Shown in pieces: positions 27,134 to 36,159 of a stretch of DNA of 64,000 nt (position 1 is the first letter of the stretch; the number at the start of each line of letters is the position of its first letter). The stretch spans positions 62,001 to 126,000 of the forward strand of contig JBNFNA010000005.1 in NCBI GenBank assembly GCA_049941595.1, in the 5' to 3' direction. The position numbers and the translations under genes are program-made. The notes beneath the pieces are model-generated. The model did not search any database, was not told the origin of the DNA, and saw only the letters and a program-made list of their open reading frames with translations. The DNA is from Pasteurella sp049941595 (GTDB lineage: Bacteria; Pseudomonadota; Gammaproteobacteria; Enterobacterales; Pasteurellaceae).

Positions 27134-27781
27134 GTGCAAATCATAATGCTGAATTTAATGATCGTGCATTTTTTTGGTTTGATTACACCAGGCCCTGATT
27201 TCTTTTATGTCAGCCGATTAGCTGCCAGTAATTCTCGTCGCAATGCAATTTGTGGTGTGATTGGCATTACGATTGGTGTGTTATTTTGGGCGTTAGCCTC
27301 CATTCTTGGCTTGGCGATCTTATTTACCACAATCCCAATGCTACACGGTGTGATTATGTGCTTAGGTGGTGGCTATTTGGCTTATTTGGGCCTACTTATG
27401 CTAAAAAGCCGTAACAATGTGGTTTTTGAGGATGCGACTGAACAAGAAATCAATAAAATGACTTCGATTAAAAAAGAGATCGCAAAAGGATTAATGGTGA
27501 ATTTATCTAATGCTAAAGCAATCATTTATTTCGCCAGTGTAATGTCATTAGTGCTTGTCAATTTAACCGAAACTTGGCAAATTTTGACCGCACTTTTGGT
27601 GATTGTTGTCGAAACATTTTTGTATTTTTATGTGATTTCAGTGCTATTTTCACGCCCAATCGCAAAACATTTTTACAGCCAATATAGCCGATACATTGAT
27701 AATCTTTCAGGTGTAATTTTTCTGCTGTTTGGTGGCTATTTGGTGTATAGTGGGATTATTGAAATGACACACATCATCTAA
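27134..27781 (+). CDS. LysE/RhtB family amino acid exporter (RhtC-like)
   Basis: A 215-residue membrane protein with about six helices and the family N-terminus LITPGPDFFYVSRLA. Predicted exporter of threonine or homoserine-type amino acids; the substrate is inferred from family resemblance to RhtC only. Start could be GTG at 27134 or ATG at 27146; the GGGTG at 27132-27136 fits a ribosome site for the ATG. Lies between pgpA and dapB on the same strand. Uptake sequence at 27587. Confidence 0.85.
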   Translation: MQIIMLNLMIVHFFGLITPGPDFFYVSRLAASNSRRNAICGVIGITIGVLFWALASILGLAILFTTIPMLHGVIMCLGGGYLAYLGLLMLKSRNNVVFEDATEQEINKMTSIKKEIAKGLMVNLSNAKAIIYFASVMSLVLVNLTETWQILTALLVIVVETFLYFYVISVLFSRPIAKHFYSQYSRYIDNLSGVIFLLFGGYLVYSGIIEMTHII

Positions 27782-27797
27782 TGTAGAGGAATAATAT

Positions 27798-28610
27798 ATG
27801 ACATTAAGAATTGCAGTGGTTGGCGCTGGTGGCAGAATGGGACGTCAACTTATTCAAGCAGTAGCTGAAGCGGAAGGCGTAAGTTTAGGTGCGGCTTTTG
27901 AGCGCCAAGGTTCGAGCTTAGTCGGTGCTGATGCAGGGGAATTAGCCGGCATTGGCAAAATTGGCGTTAACGTCACAGAGGATTTAGCTAGTCAAAAAGA
28001 TCAGTTTGATTTGTTAATCGATTTTACTCGCCCAGAAGGCACGCTTGCACATTTAGCATTTTGTGTTGCTCACAAAAAAGCAATGGTGATTGGTACAACA
28101 GGTTTTGATGATGAAGGTAAAACAAAAATTAAACAAGCTTCAGATAAAATCGGTATTGTATTTGCATCAAACTACAGTGTTGGCGTGAATTTAGTCTTCA
28201 AATTACTAGAAAAAGCAGCCAAAGTAATGGGCGATTATTGTGATATTGAAATCATTGAGGCTCACCATCGTCATAAAGTTGATGCACCATCTGGCACAGC
28301 ATTATCAATGGGCGAACATATTGTAAAAACTTTAGGTCGTGATTTAAAAACACACGGCGTATTTGCACGTGAAGGAATTACGGGTGAGCGTAAACGTGAT
28401 GAAATTGGTTTCTCAACTATTCGTGCGAGTGATGTAGTGGGTGAGCATAGCGTGTGGTTTGCGGATATTGGTGAGCGTGTGGAAATTGCACATAAAGCCA
28501 CAAGCCGTATGACCTTTGCAAAAGGTGCGGTGCGTGCGGCAAAATGGGTTGCGGATAAGCAAAGCGGGCTATTTGATATGACAGATGTGCTGGATTTGAA
28601 TAATCTCTAA
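27798..28610 (+). CDS. dapB: 4-hydroxy-tetrahydrodipicolinate reductase
   Basis: A 270-residue NAD(P)H-dependent enzyme of lysine and diaminopimelate synthesis. The Rossmann motif GAGGRMGRQ (residues 9-17), ASNYSVGVN and the catalytic/substrate segment EAHHRHKVDAPSGTA are visible. Full length. Confidence 0.96.
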   Translation: MTLRIAVVGAGGRMGRQLIQAVAEAEGVSLGAAFERQGSSLVGADAGELAGIGKIGVNVTEDLASQKDQFDLLIDFTRPEGTLAHLAFCVAHKKAMVIGTTGFDDEGKTKIKQASDKIGIVFASNYSVGVNLVFKLLEKAAKVMGDYCDIEIIEAHHRHKVDAPSGTALSMGEHIVKTLGRDLKTHGVFAREGITGERKRDEIGFSTIRASDVVGEHSVWFADIGERVEIAHKATSRMTFAKGAVRAAKWVADKQSGLFDMTDVLDLNNL

Positions 28611-28620
28611 TGCGATAAAT

Positions 28621-28649
28621 AAGGCAGTAAATACTGCCTTATTTTTTAT
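28621..28649 (+). terminator. Terminator after dapB
   Basis: AAGGCAG pairs with CTGCCTT around TAAATA, then ATTTTTTAT. It can also serve the remnant on the other strand. Confidence 0.75.
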
Positions 28650-28657
28650 ATGTTTTT

Positions 28658-28774
28658 TTAGAGTTGAGTTGTTTTATAAATCAATTCTGCAATAGTTTGT
28701 GCTTGCATTTTCTCCATAATATGAGAGCGATGAACCTCAACAGTTCGCACTGAAATATTCAAAGCCTGCAAAAG
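28658..28774 (-). pseudogene. ttrR: TtrR response regulator, C-terminal remnant
   Basis: About 38 codons of a LuxR-type helix-turn-helix end in this frame: NISVRTVEVHRSHIMEKM, then QAQTIAELIYKTTQL and TAA at 28658-28660. This is the C-terminus of a FixJ-like response regulator; the receiver domain and first DNA-binding helices are missing. The assignment to TtrR rests on the adjoining ttrA fragment and the FixJ-type sequence. The break lies within a few bases of 28774. Confidence 0.7.
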
Positions 28775-30372
28775 AGTTTACCTCGCACGGACATCGTGCC
28801 TCCGCAATTACGCACGGTGGTACAATGCACGGCACCGGGTTTTATACCGCTTGGGCGATTCTATTACTTAACGCAATGGTGGGTAATATGAATAAAAAAG
28901 GCGGAATGAGTATGTCGGGCGGAAAATTTAAGGATTTTGGTGGTGGCCCACGTTATGACTTAGCCAATTTCCCGAATATGGTGAAACCAAAAGGCACCAA
29001 TCTTGCACGCAGTAAAAAAAACTATGAGAAATCAAGTGAGTTTAAGCGCAAAGTGGAACAAGGCATTTCACCTTATCCAGCCAGAGCCTCGTGGTATCCA
29101 TTTGTTGGTGGGCAAATGTCAGAAATGATCACCTCAGCTTTGCAAGGCTATCCTTACTCACTTAAAGCGTGGATTAGCCATATGAGCAACCCAATTTACG
29201 GAATGACGGGCATTCATCACATCACAGATACGAAGTTGCGTGATCCAAAAATTTTACCGTTATTTGTTGCAGTGGATGCCTTTATGAATGAAACCACGGC
29301 ATTAGCCGATTACATTGTGCCAGATACCCATAACTTTGAAAGCTGGGGATTTAGTACCCCGTGGGCGGGTGTGCCGACTAAAACTAGCACTGCACGTTGG
29401 CCGGTGATCCAATCGAAAAATGCACGTACCGCCAATGGTGAGGTGGTTTGTATGGAAAGTTTTATTATTGCTGTTGCTAAAGCAATGAACTTACCAGGTT
29501 TTGGTGACAATGTCATTATGGATAAACAACAAAACAGCTATCCATTAAATTGTAGTGAAGATTACTTTTTACGTGCGGCAGCAAATATTGCTTATGATGG
29601 TAAAGAGCCAGTAAAAGATGCTTCCACAGAGGATCTTTTATTAACAGGTGTACAACGTTTAATGCCGAAGTTAGAACAAACGTTGAAACCAGAAGAAGTG
29701 TTGAAAGTGGCGAATGTGTATTGTAAAGGTGGTCGTTTTGCACCGCATAAAAGTGCGTGGCAAGAGGATAATATGCAAGCGCGATGGAAAAACTGTTTGC
29801 AAATCTGGAATGAAACCGTAGCGAAAGCAAAACACGCTCAATCCGGTAAACATTATCACGGTTGTCCGAAATATTTTGTCCCACAGTTTGCGGATAACTC
29901 AACACTTGAAAGCCATTACCCAACAAAAGAGTGGCCGTTTAAATTGATCTCGTTTAAATCAAATTTAATGAGCAGTATTACCGCCCCTTTATTACGTTTA
30001 CACGCTATTAAACCAGATGGACTTGTGGCGATAAACCAGCAAGATGCTACAGAACAAGGGTTGAAACACGGTGATTTAGTTTCATTAATGACACCGGGCG
30101 GTCAACAAAATGTGCAAGTGGTTGTGATGGACGGCGTGATGAAAGGCACTATTGCTATTGAACACGGCTATGGACACAAACAACTGGGTGCAGTGAATTA
30201 TGTGATTGACGGCAAAGAAATCCAAGGCAATCCACAAATTCAACGTGGCATTAATATTAATGATTTAGGTTTATTAGACACAACGAAAGAAATTGTATCA
30301 CCTTGGGTGGATTGGGTGTGTGGCTCTGCTGTAAGGCAAGGTATTCCAGCTAAATTAAATAAAATTTCGTAA
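28774..30372 (+). pseudogene. ttrA: Tetrathionate reductase subunit A, truncated (C-terminal half)
   Basis: The frame reads EFTSHGHRASAITHGGTMHG and continues for about 530 codons to a normal end. It matches the C-terminal part of TtrA-type molybdopterin oxidoreductases, about 1000 residues when complete. Missing are the Tat signal, the [4Fe-4S] cysteines and the Mo-ligand region; present are the inner Mo-bisPGD domain (YGMTGIHHITDTK, IVPDTHNFESWG) and the C-terminal molydopterin-binding barrel. An ORF from ATG 28825 gives 515 residues but cannot make an active enzyme. No ttrB, ttrC or ttrS is present. Confidence 0.82.
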
Positions 30373-30393
30373 TCCAATTTTAAATTAAATATC

Positions 30394-30440
30394 AAAGCAA
30401 ATAAGTGTATTACCCAATGATCTTATTTGCTTTTTCTTTT
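30394..30440 (+). terminator. Terminator after the ttrA remnant
   Basis: AAAGCAAATAAG pairs with CTTATTTGCTTT around a 16-base loop, then TTCTTTT. Confidence 0.6.
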
Positions 30441-30581
30441 CTTGCGTTGGATCACATTTTTATTTGTTGATATTTTCTTCTGCTGAAAATTAATTCTTTT
30501 TTATCCTCCCGTGTTATATACTGCCTAGCACTTTGCTAATCCAAAGTTTATTACTTAATCATTGTTAACGAAGGAAGATTT

Positions 30582-31250
30582 ATGAAAAGAATTTTATTTA
30601 CCACTTTATCTATTGCTGCCTTAGTATTATCAGGATGTGCAACAGAAGGTTCTCGTGTTATTGAAACACCAAAAGTGACAAGTTACGGCACAGCTTATCA
30701 CGGTCAAAAATCACTTATTGCGGTAGGCAAATTTGATAATAAATCTAGCTATCAAAATGGCATTTTCTCTGATGGTGTGGATCGTTTAGGTAATCAATCT
30801 AAAACCATTTTAGTGGCACATTTACAGCAAACTGGTCGTTTTAGTGTATTAGAACGTACTAATATGGCTGAAATTGCAGCTGAAGCGAAAATCAAAGGTA
30901 AAAAACAAAACTTGAAAGGTGCGACTTATGTTGTGACGGGTGATGTGACTGAATTTGGTCGTAAAACAGTTGGCGATCACCAATTATTTGGTATTTTAGG
31001 TCGTGGCAAACAACAAGTGGCTTATGCAAAAGTGACATTAAACGTTGTGAATGTACATACTTCAGAAGTGGTTTACTCAGCACAAGGTGCGGGGGAATAT
31101 AACTTATCTAACCGTGAAATTTTAGGTTTCGGTGGTACAGCGGGTTATGACGCAACGTTAAATGGTAAAGTCTTAGATCTTGCAATTAGAGAAGCAGTGA
31201 ATCATCTAGTAAATGGCATTGAATCTGGGCAATGGAAGCCTTCTCACTAA
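30582..31250 (+). CDS. CsgG-like lipoprotein
   Basis: A 222-residue lipoprotein with lipobox LSGC (Cys19). The body has the CsgG/curli-assembly fold signature: LIAVGKFDNKS, HLQQTGRFSVLERTNM, ATYVVTGDVTEFG, and AKVTLNVVNVHTSEVVYS. It is shorter than CsgG and there are no curli genes nearby. It forms a tight three-gene set with DUF4810 and DUF799 lipoproteins, a trio also known around GNA1162 in Neisseria. Presumably an outer-membrane complex; the function is not established. Good ribosome site GAAGGA. Confidence 0.85.
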   Translation: MKRILFTTLSIAALVLSGCATEGSRVIETPKVTSYGTAYHGQKSLIAVGKFDNKSSYQNGIFSDGVDRLGNQSKTILVAHLQQTGRFSVLERTNMAEIAAEAKIKGKKQNLKGATYVVTGDVTEFGRKTVGDHQLFGILGRGKQQVAYAKVTLNVVNVHTSEVVYSAQGAGEYNLSNREILGFGGTAGYDATLNGKVLDLAIREAVNHLVNGIESGQWKPSH

Positions 31251-31265
31251 TTCTCGGAGTATAAA

Positions 31266-31637
31266 ATGTTAGGTCATCTTAAAGTTGTTACATTATTGTC
31301 TGCAGCTTGCGTGCTAGCGGCTTGTAGTGGCCCGAAAGGCCTATATTACTGGGGTGATTATAATAATGTGGTTTATGATTATTATGAAGAACCCGGTGAA
31401 TTTGGCGAGCAAGAAGCACGTTTGATGAAGATTATTGAAAAGGCAAATGAGATTAATCAACAAGTTGGTCCGGGTATTTATGGTCAACTTGGATTAGTAC
31501 AGTTGAAACAAGGTAAAGGATCAGAAGCGCAGGCTTCTTTTGAGCAAGAACAAGCGCTTTATCCTGAATCAACAGCCTTTATTCAGTTTTTACAAGGTAA
31601 GAAGCCAGTAGCAAAATCAACAAAAGGAAGTAAATGA
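31266..31637 (+). CDS. DUF4810 family lipoprotein
   Basis: A 123-residue lipoprotein with lipobox LAAC (Cys20). It has the DUF4810 pattern YYWGDYNNVVYDYY followed by a helical pair resembling one tetratricopeptide repeat (GPGIYGQLGLVQLKQGK). Second gene of the lipoprotein trio, 15 bases after the CsgG-like gene; its stop codon overlaps the next start (ATGA). Function unknown. Confidence 0.83.
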   Translation: MLGHLKVVTLLSAACVLAACSGPKGLYYWGDYNNVVYDYYEEPGEFGEQEARLMKIIEKANEINQQVGPGIYGQLGLVQLKQGKGSEAQASFEQEQALYPESTAFIQFLQGKKPVAKSTKGSK

Positions 31638-32281
31638 TGAAAAAACTTTTTCTTCTTCCAATCCTGTTATTGAGCTTAGTAATGACAGGTTGTGCAGTAC
31701 AGCAACACCAACAACCTTATGATTACACTGAGTTTAAAAAAGCCAATCCAAAATCAATTCTGCTTGTAATGCCAAGTAATAATTCTGTGGATGCAAAAGC
31801 GGATACTTCTGTTTTAGCACAAGCGAGTATTCCGTTAGCAGAAATGGGCTATTACGTTTATCCAGCCGCATTAGTGGATGATGTATTTAAACAAAATGGC
31901 GCACATACAGGTGATGATATTCAGGCATTAAGTCCACAAAAAATTCGTCAGATTTTTGGTGCAGATGCGATTATGTACTTATCTGTTGAAGAATACGGCT
32001 CAAGCTACCGTATTGTGTCAAGTGATACGATTGTCACCCTAACAGGAAAGCTGGTTGATTTGCGTACTGGCACGACACTTTGGCAGGGTAAAACTACTGC
32101 GGGCATATCGGATTCACCAAATAACTCATTAGTTGGGGTATTAATTGCTCAGGTGGTAAACTCGTTGACCGACAGAGGCTATGACGTTGCAGGCTTAGCA
32201 ACACAACAATTATTTGTATTGGGTGAGAATGGTGGCTTATTGCCAGGCCCTAGAGCAACGGGGCATAAGACGAGAAGATAG
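31634..32281 (+). CDS. DUF799/GNA1162 family lipoprotein
   Basis: A 215-residue lipoprotein with lipobox MTGC (Cys20), matching the DUF799 family whose Neisseria member GNA1162 is a known surface-antigen candidate. Visible: KANPKSILLVMPSN, EMGYYVYPAALVDDVF, and ADAIMYLSVEEYGSSY. ATG at 31634 or the next codon. Third and last gene of the trio; its stop codon abuts the convergent yfaE stop with no spacer and no visible terminator. Confidence 0.83.
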   Translation: MMKKLFLLPILLLSLVMTGCAVQQHQQPYDYTEFKKANPKSILLVMPSNNSVDAKADTSVLAQASIPLAEMGYYVYPAALVDDVFKQNGAHTGDDIQALSPQKIRQIFGADAIMYLSVEEYGSSYRIVSSDTIVTLTGKLVDLRTGTTLWQGKTTAGISDSPNNSLVGVLIAQVVNSLTDRGYDVAGLATQQLFVLGENGGLLPGPRATGHKTRR

Positions 32282-32530
32282 TTACATCTCGATTTCCAAA
32301 TCTTCTTCAACGTGACAACAACAGAGTAAAATCTCGTTAGGTTGAACAAAGGCAAGGGGCGGTTCTTTATAGGACACCTTGCCTTTTCTTATTCTGACGC
32401 GACAGGACCCACAATAACCAGAACGGCATTGGTATTCGTGAAAAATGTCATTGTTTTCTAAATGAGAAAGTAAGGACGTTTTATTGTCGTGTTCTAATGT
32501 AATTTGACTATGGATTAGATGAATTTTCAT
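32282..32530 (-). CDS. yfaE: 2Fe-2S ferredoxin YfaE-like
   Basis: An 82-residue plant-type ferredoxin with cysteine ligands in CRSGYCGSC and the distal LLCCC. In E. coli YfaE maintains the diferric tyrosyl radical cofactor of NrdB. Here it lies downstream of nrdB but separated from it by a hydrolase gene, with which it overlaps by 4 bases. Confidence 0.9.
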   Translation of the reverse strand: MKIHLIHSQITLEHDNKTSLLSHLENNDIFHEYQCRSGYCGSCRVRIRKGKVSYKEPPLAFVQPNEILLCCCHVEEDLEIEM

Positions 32531-33099
32531 TCGTTTTTAAAGTAAGTTTTTATTTTTTCTAATACTAAGGGAAATTCGTGCCAACCTTCACGAGCCAGAA
32601 AATGTCCGCCTTGTTGTAAACGAATATAATCAGCTTGTAAATCCTTTGCTAGCGCATCAGTATATTGATGAGGAATAATGTGATCATTAAACGCTGAAAT
32701 TGCACAAGGGACTTGATTAAATAACTCAGAAAGAGGCTTTTTACTTTCGGCAAGAAAAGTTTGATAAGTCGCTAAAAAGCTATTGAGCTCGGGCAAATGA
32801 GGTATTTGCTGGTTAAAACCAGAAACAAAAATACCGCTTAAAATTTTTTGTTGTTGTGTTAACAGAAAGTTGATCGTTACGATACAACCAAGACTGTGCC
32901 CGACCACAATCGTGTGTTCATTGAGCTGAATATGTTGTTTCAGATAATCGAGCCATTCACTTGCGGTCGGTGCCATTGAGTTAGGCATATTCAAACAAAC
33001 ACAGGCGATATTTTTTTGATTTAATTGGTTTTTTAAGTAAGGAAACCAATGATCTGATGCACTGGCTGTGTAGCCGTGAATGACGTAAACTTGTTTCAT
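32527..33099 (-). CDS. RBBP9/YdeN family alpha/beta hydrolase
   Basis: A 190-residue serine hydrolase with the nucleophile elbow GHSLGC (Ser near residue 68), the N-terminal strand VYVIHGYTAS, a likely acid in FNDHIIP and the catalytic His in QGGHFLAREG. Substrate unknown. Placed between nrdB and yfaE; the overlap with yfaE suggests coupled expression, though a role in ribonucleotide reduction is not implied. An uptake-pair dyad lies between it and nrdB. Confidence 0.82.
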   Translation of the reverse strand: MKQVYVIHGYTASASDHWFPYLKNQLNQKNIACVCLNMPNSMAPTASEWLDYLKQHIQLNEHTIVVGHSLGCIVTINFLLTQQQKILSGIFVSGFNQQIPHLPELNSFLATYQTFLAESKKPLSELFNQVPCAISAFNDHIIPHQYTDALAKDLQADYIRLQQGGHFLAREGWHEFPLVLEKIKTYFKNE

Positions 33100-33121
33100 A
33101 TTGCAATATCCACATAAACAA

Positions 33122-33165
33122 AGACCGCACTTTTAATTTTTAGATAAAAGTGCGGTCTATTTTTA
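33122..33165. terminator. Paired-uptake-sequence dyad between nrdB and the hydrolase gene
   Basis: Perfect 14-base-pair stem AGACCGCACTTTTA / TAAAAGTGCGGTCT with a loop of 9. Plus-strand side is followed by ATTTTT; the minus side, which matters for nrdB, is less T-rich (TTTGTTT). Confidence 0.6.
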
Positions 33166-33172
33166 GCAAATT

Positions 33173-34303
33173 TTAGAGATCAAAATCACCAAAATCTTTT
33201 GTATCTACTTTAGAGTCAATTTGACCAACAAGGTATGAGCTCACTTCAACTTCTTGTGGCGCAACTTGTACGTTGTCTGATACTAACCACGCGTTAATCC
33301 AAGGAATTGGGTTTGAACGTGCTTGGAAAGGTAATGGTAAGCCAACTGCTTGCATACGGATATTCGTGATGTATTCGACATATTGAACCAGAATATCACG
33401 GTTTAAGCCGATCATTGAGCCATCTTTAAATAAATAATCCGCCCATTCTTTTTCTTGTTCTGCTGCTGCAACGAATAAGTCATAAGCTTCTTGTTTACAT
33501 TCTTCAACGATTTCTGCCATTTCAGGATCGTCTTGACCTGAAGCCATAATGTTAAGAATGTGCTGTGTACCAGTTAAGTGTAATGCTTCATCACGTGCGA
33601 TAAATTTAATGATTTTCGCGTTACCTTCCATTAATTTACGCTCAGCGAATGCAAATGAACACGCAAACGAAACATAGAAACGAATAGCTTCAAGAGCATT
33701 TACACTCATTAAGCAAAGGTAAAGTTGGCGTTTTAAGTTGCGTAAAGTCACTTTGCATTCTTTGCCATCAACGGTGTAAGTGCCTTCACCATAAAGGGTA
33801 TAAAGCTGTGTATCACGAATTAAATCATCGTAATAGCACGAAATATCTTTTGCACGTTTGATGATTTCTTCGTTTGTCACGATATCATCGAAAATCACAG
33901 AAGGATCATTCACGATGTTACGAATAATGTGCGTATATGAACGTGAGTGAATAGTTTCAGAGAACGTCCACGTCTCAATCCACGTTTCTAATTCAGGAAT
34001 GGATACTAAAGGTAATAATGCCACATTTGGGCTACGACCTTGGATTGAGTCTAACAACGTTTGATATTTTAAGTTACTGATAAAAATATGTTTTTCGTGT
34101 TCTGGTAATGCTTGATAGTCAATGCGATCCTGCGATACATCTACTTCTTCAGGGCGCCAGAAAAATGACAATTGTTTTTCAATGAGTTTTTCAAATGTTT
34201 CATATTTCTGTTGGTCATAACGGGCTACGTTCACGTTTTGACCAAAGAACATAGGTTCTTTTAATTGATCATTTTTATTTTGTGAAAAAGTAGTATAAGC
34301 CAT
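33173..34303 (-). CDS. nrdB: Class Ia ribonucleotide reductase beta subunit
   Basis: A 376-residue radical-bearing subunit that converts ribonucleotides to deoxyribonucleotides with NrdA. The iron and tyrosyl region TWTFSETIHSRSYTHIIRNI (E, H ligands and the radical tyrosine) and a second ligand set in FIARDEALHLTGTQ are visible; the conserved C-terminal tail that docks into NrdA ends DTKDFGDFDL. Complete. Unusually, nrdA is not directly upstream: the upstream 350 bases hold only the end of another operon. Confidence 0.96.
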   Translation of the reverse strand: MAYTTFSQNKNDQLKEPMFFGQNVNVARYDQQKYETFEKLIEKQLSFFWRPEEVDVSQDRIDYQALPEHEKHIFISNLKYQTLLDSIQGRSPNVALLPLVSIPELETWIETWTFSETIHSRSYTHIIRNIVNDPSVIFDDIVTNEEIIKRAKDISCYYDDLIRDTQLYTLYGEGTYTVDGKECKVTLRNLKRQLYLCLMSVNALEAIRFYVSFACSFAFAERKLMEGNAKIIKFIARDEALHLTGTQHILNIMASGQDDPEMAEIVEECKQEAYDLFVAAAEQEKEWADYLFKDGSMIGLNRDILVQYVEYITNIRMQAVGLPLPFQARSNPIPWINAWLVSDNVQVAPQEVEVSSYLVGQIDSKVDTKDFGDFDL

Positions 34304-34510
34304 AGTATGCTCTCCATAAGTAGATTATGCTGAAAAATAAACCGCGCTTTGGGTAATATTAATAGATTTTGGCTATTCTACCGAAGTCTGAAATTATAAG
34401 CTAGAGAAATGACAATATTTCTCATTTGTTTGTTTATTGCACATATTTAACACATTGATTTTAAAAATAAATCCTAACATTGTCAGCAATGTAAAGTGAA
34501 TAAAGCACAT

Positions 34511-34540
34511 AAAAAATCAGCACCACAATAATGGGTGCTG
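34511..34540 (-). terminator. Terminator after the metPS-type operon
   Basis: CAGCACC pairs with GGTGCTG (loop of 9); on the minus strand ATTTTTT follows. Confidence 0.7.
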
Positions 34541-34561
34541 ATAAAAGTGCGGTGGATTTTT

Positions 34562-34654
34562 TTATTCTTTTGGTAATCTCAAGACAGAGAGGATTAACCC
34601 ACCCCAGATGATCGTCAATGCGACGACCATCATAATAATTGCACCGTTACTCAT
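34562..34654 (-). CDS. Small subunit of methionine/alanine importer (MetS-like)
   Basis: A 30-residue membrane peptide, MSNGAIIMMVVALTIIWGG followed by a short basic tail and LPKE. Its start shares one base with the stop codon of the large transporter (TAATG), and GGAGAT lies upstream as ribosome site. Length, single helix and position match the small subunit family (MaAIMP_sms) found with NSS-family methionine/alanine importers such as MetP of Corynebacterium. Confidence 0.85.
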   Translation of the reverse strand: MSNGAIIMMVVALTIIWGGLILSVLRLPKE

Positions 34655-36159
34655 TATTTATCTCCTGTTGATTCATTAATATGTTTCCAAGGTAAACGTG
34701 AAAGTAAGAATGCGATCACGCCTAAACCAATTGCCATTCCCCAACCAAAGCTATTAATAAACCAAGCTGGGTAGCCACCATAACCTTCATTTGCGACTTT
34801 GTTGATTTCAGTGAATAACATATACACTAAAACAGTCGAAGTTACAGTACCAATTAATACGCGCCAGATTACGCCCACTTTGAATGATGAGGTTTCGTTA
34901 ATATGTGCCGCCAAGCCAGATAAAGACTCGTTAATTAATACCGCATAAATCACCATTAATCCTACTGCAACAATACCGAAGCTGTTCACGAATTTATCTA
35001 ATACGTCTAATACTGGTAAGCCTGTTGTTGTACCGAATAATAAGATAGACACAATCGCCATTGGTACACAAACAATCGTGGTAGAAATTGAACGGCGCAT
35101 TCTTAATTTATCTTGTACTGCTGAAACAATTACTTCAAGAATTGACATTAATGATGTAATCCCCGCGAATAATAATGAACCGAAGAATAACACACCAATC
35201 ACACTGCCAAATGGCGCTTGGTCAATGATCGCTGGGAATGCAATAAATGCTAAACCAATTCCCGATGCTGCGACTTCACTCACTTCTTTACCACCCGCAG
35301 TTGCCATAAAACCAAGTGCGGCGAATACCCCGATACCTGCTAATAATTCAAAACTACTGTTTGCAAAACCAACGACTAAGCCAGAGCCTGTTAAATCACT
35401 TTGTTTTTTCAAATAAGAAGAATAAGTGATCATAATCCCGAAACAGATCGATAATGAGAAGAAAATCTGTCCGTATGCTGCGACCCATACTGTTGGTTCT
35501 AATAATTTAGACCAATCTGGTGTAAATAACGCGTTTAAACCTTTGCTTGCACCTGGTAAAAAGAGTGATGTTACAACCAAGATTCCAAACATTACGGTTA
35601 AAAGTGGCATAAAGAAACTGGCTGATTTACCGATCCCTTTTTGTACGCCTAAAGCTAAGATCACTAAAATAAATGCCCAAACACCAATTAACGGACCTGT
35701 AATACTTGCAACAAAGTCAAAATTGATTGCCACGCCTTCTGCCATTTGTAAGTAGTCTTTGAAGAAGAAACTTGCAGGATCATTGCCCCAAGCACTATTG
35801 AGTGAGAAATAAGTGTAAGAGGCTGCCCAACCGATAATCACGGCATAGTAAATCCCGATGATCACGTTGATCATCACTTGCCACCAACCAAAGGTTTCAA
35901 AATGGCGGTTTAAGCGACGAAAGGCGAGCGGTGGCGAAGCACGATATTTATGCCCGATCGCATAATCTAAAAATAAAAGTGGAATACCTGCGGTTAATAG
36001 GGCAACCAAATAAGGAATGATGAACGCACCGCCTCCATTTTCATAAGTTACATAAGGGAAACGCCAAATATTTCCCAACCCAACTGCCGAACCGATAGCG
36101 GCAAAAATAAACGCTTTACGTCCAGAGAACGTTTCGCGACTTTGAGATGATGTTGTCAT
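34654..36159 (-). CDS. Sodium-dependent amino acid transporter, NSS family (MetP-like)
   Basis: A 501-residue SLC6/NSS transporter with twelve hydrophobic segments and the family signature AAIGSAVGLGNIWRFPYV near residue 15, which builds the sodium and substrate site. The 30-residue companion gene directly downstream points to methionine or alanine as substrate, by analogy with MetPS; this is inference. A 352-base AT-rich gap precedes it. Confidence 0.88.
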   Translation of the reverse strand: MTTSSQSRETFSGRKAFIFAAIGSAVGLGNIWRFPYVTYENGGGAFIIPYLVALLTAGIPLLFLDYAIGHKYRASPPLAFRRLNRHFETFGWWQVMINVIIGIYYAVIIGWAASYTYFSLNSAWGNDPASFFFKDYLQMAEGVAINFDFVASITGPLIGVWAFILVILALGVQKGIGKSASFFMPLLTVMFGILVVTSLFLPGASKGLNALFTPDWSKLLEPTVWVAAYGQIFFSLSICFGIMITYSSYLKKQSDLTGSGLVVGFANSSFELLAGIGVFAALGFMATAGGKEVSEVAASGIGLAFIAFPAIIDQAPFGSVIGVLFFGSLLFAGITSLMSILEVIVSAVQDKLRMRRSISTTIVCVPMAIVSILLFGTTTGLPVLDVLDKFVNSFGIVAVGLMVIYAVLINESLSGLAAHINETSSFKVGVIWRVLIGTVTSTVLVYMLFTEINKVANEGYGGYPAWFINSFGWGMAIGLGVIAFLLSRLPWKHINESTGDK

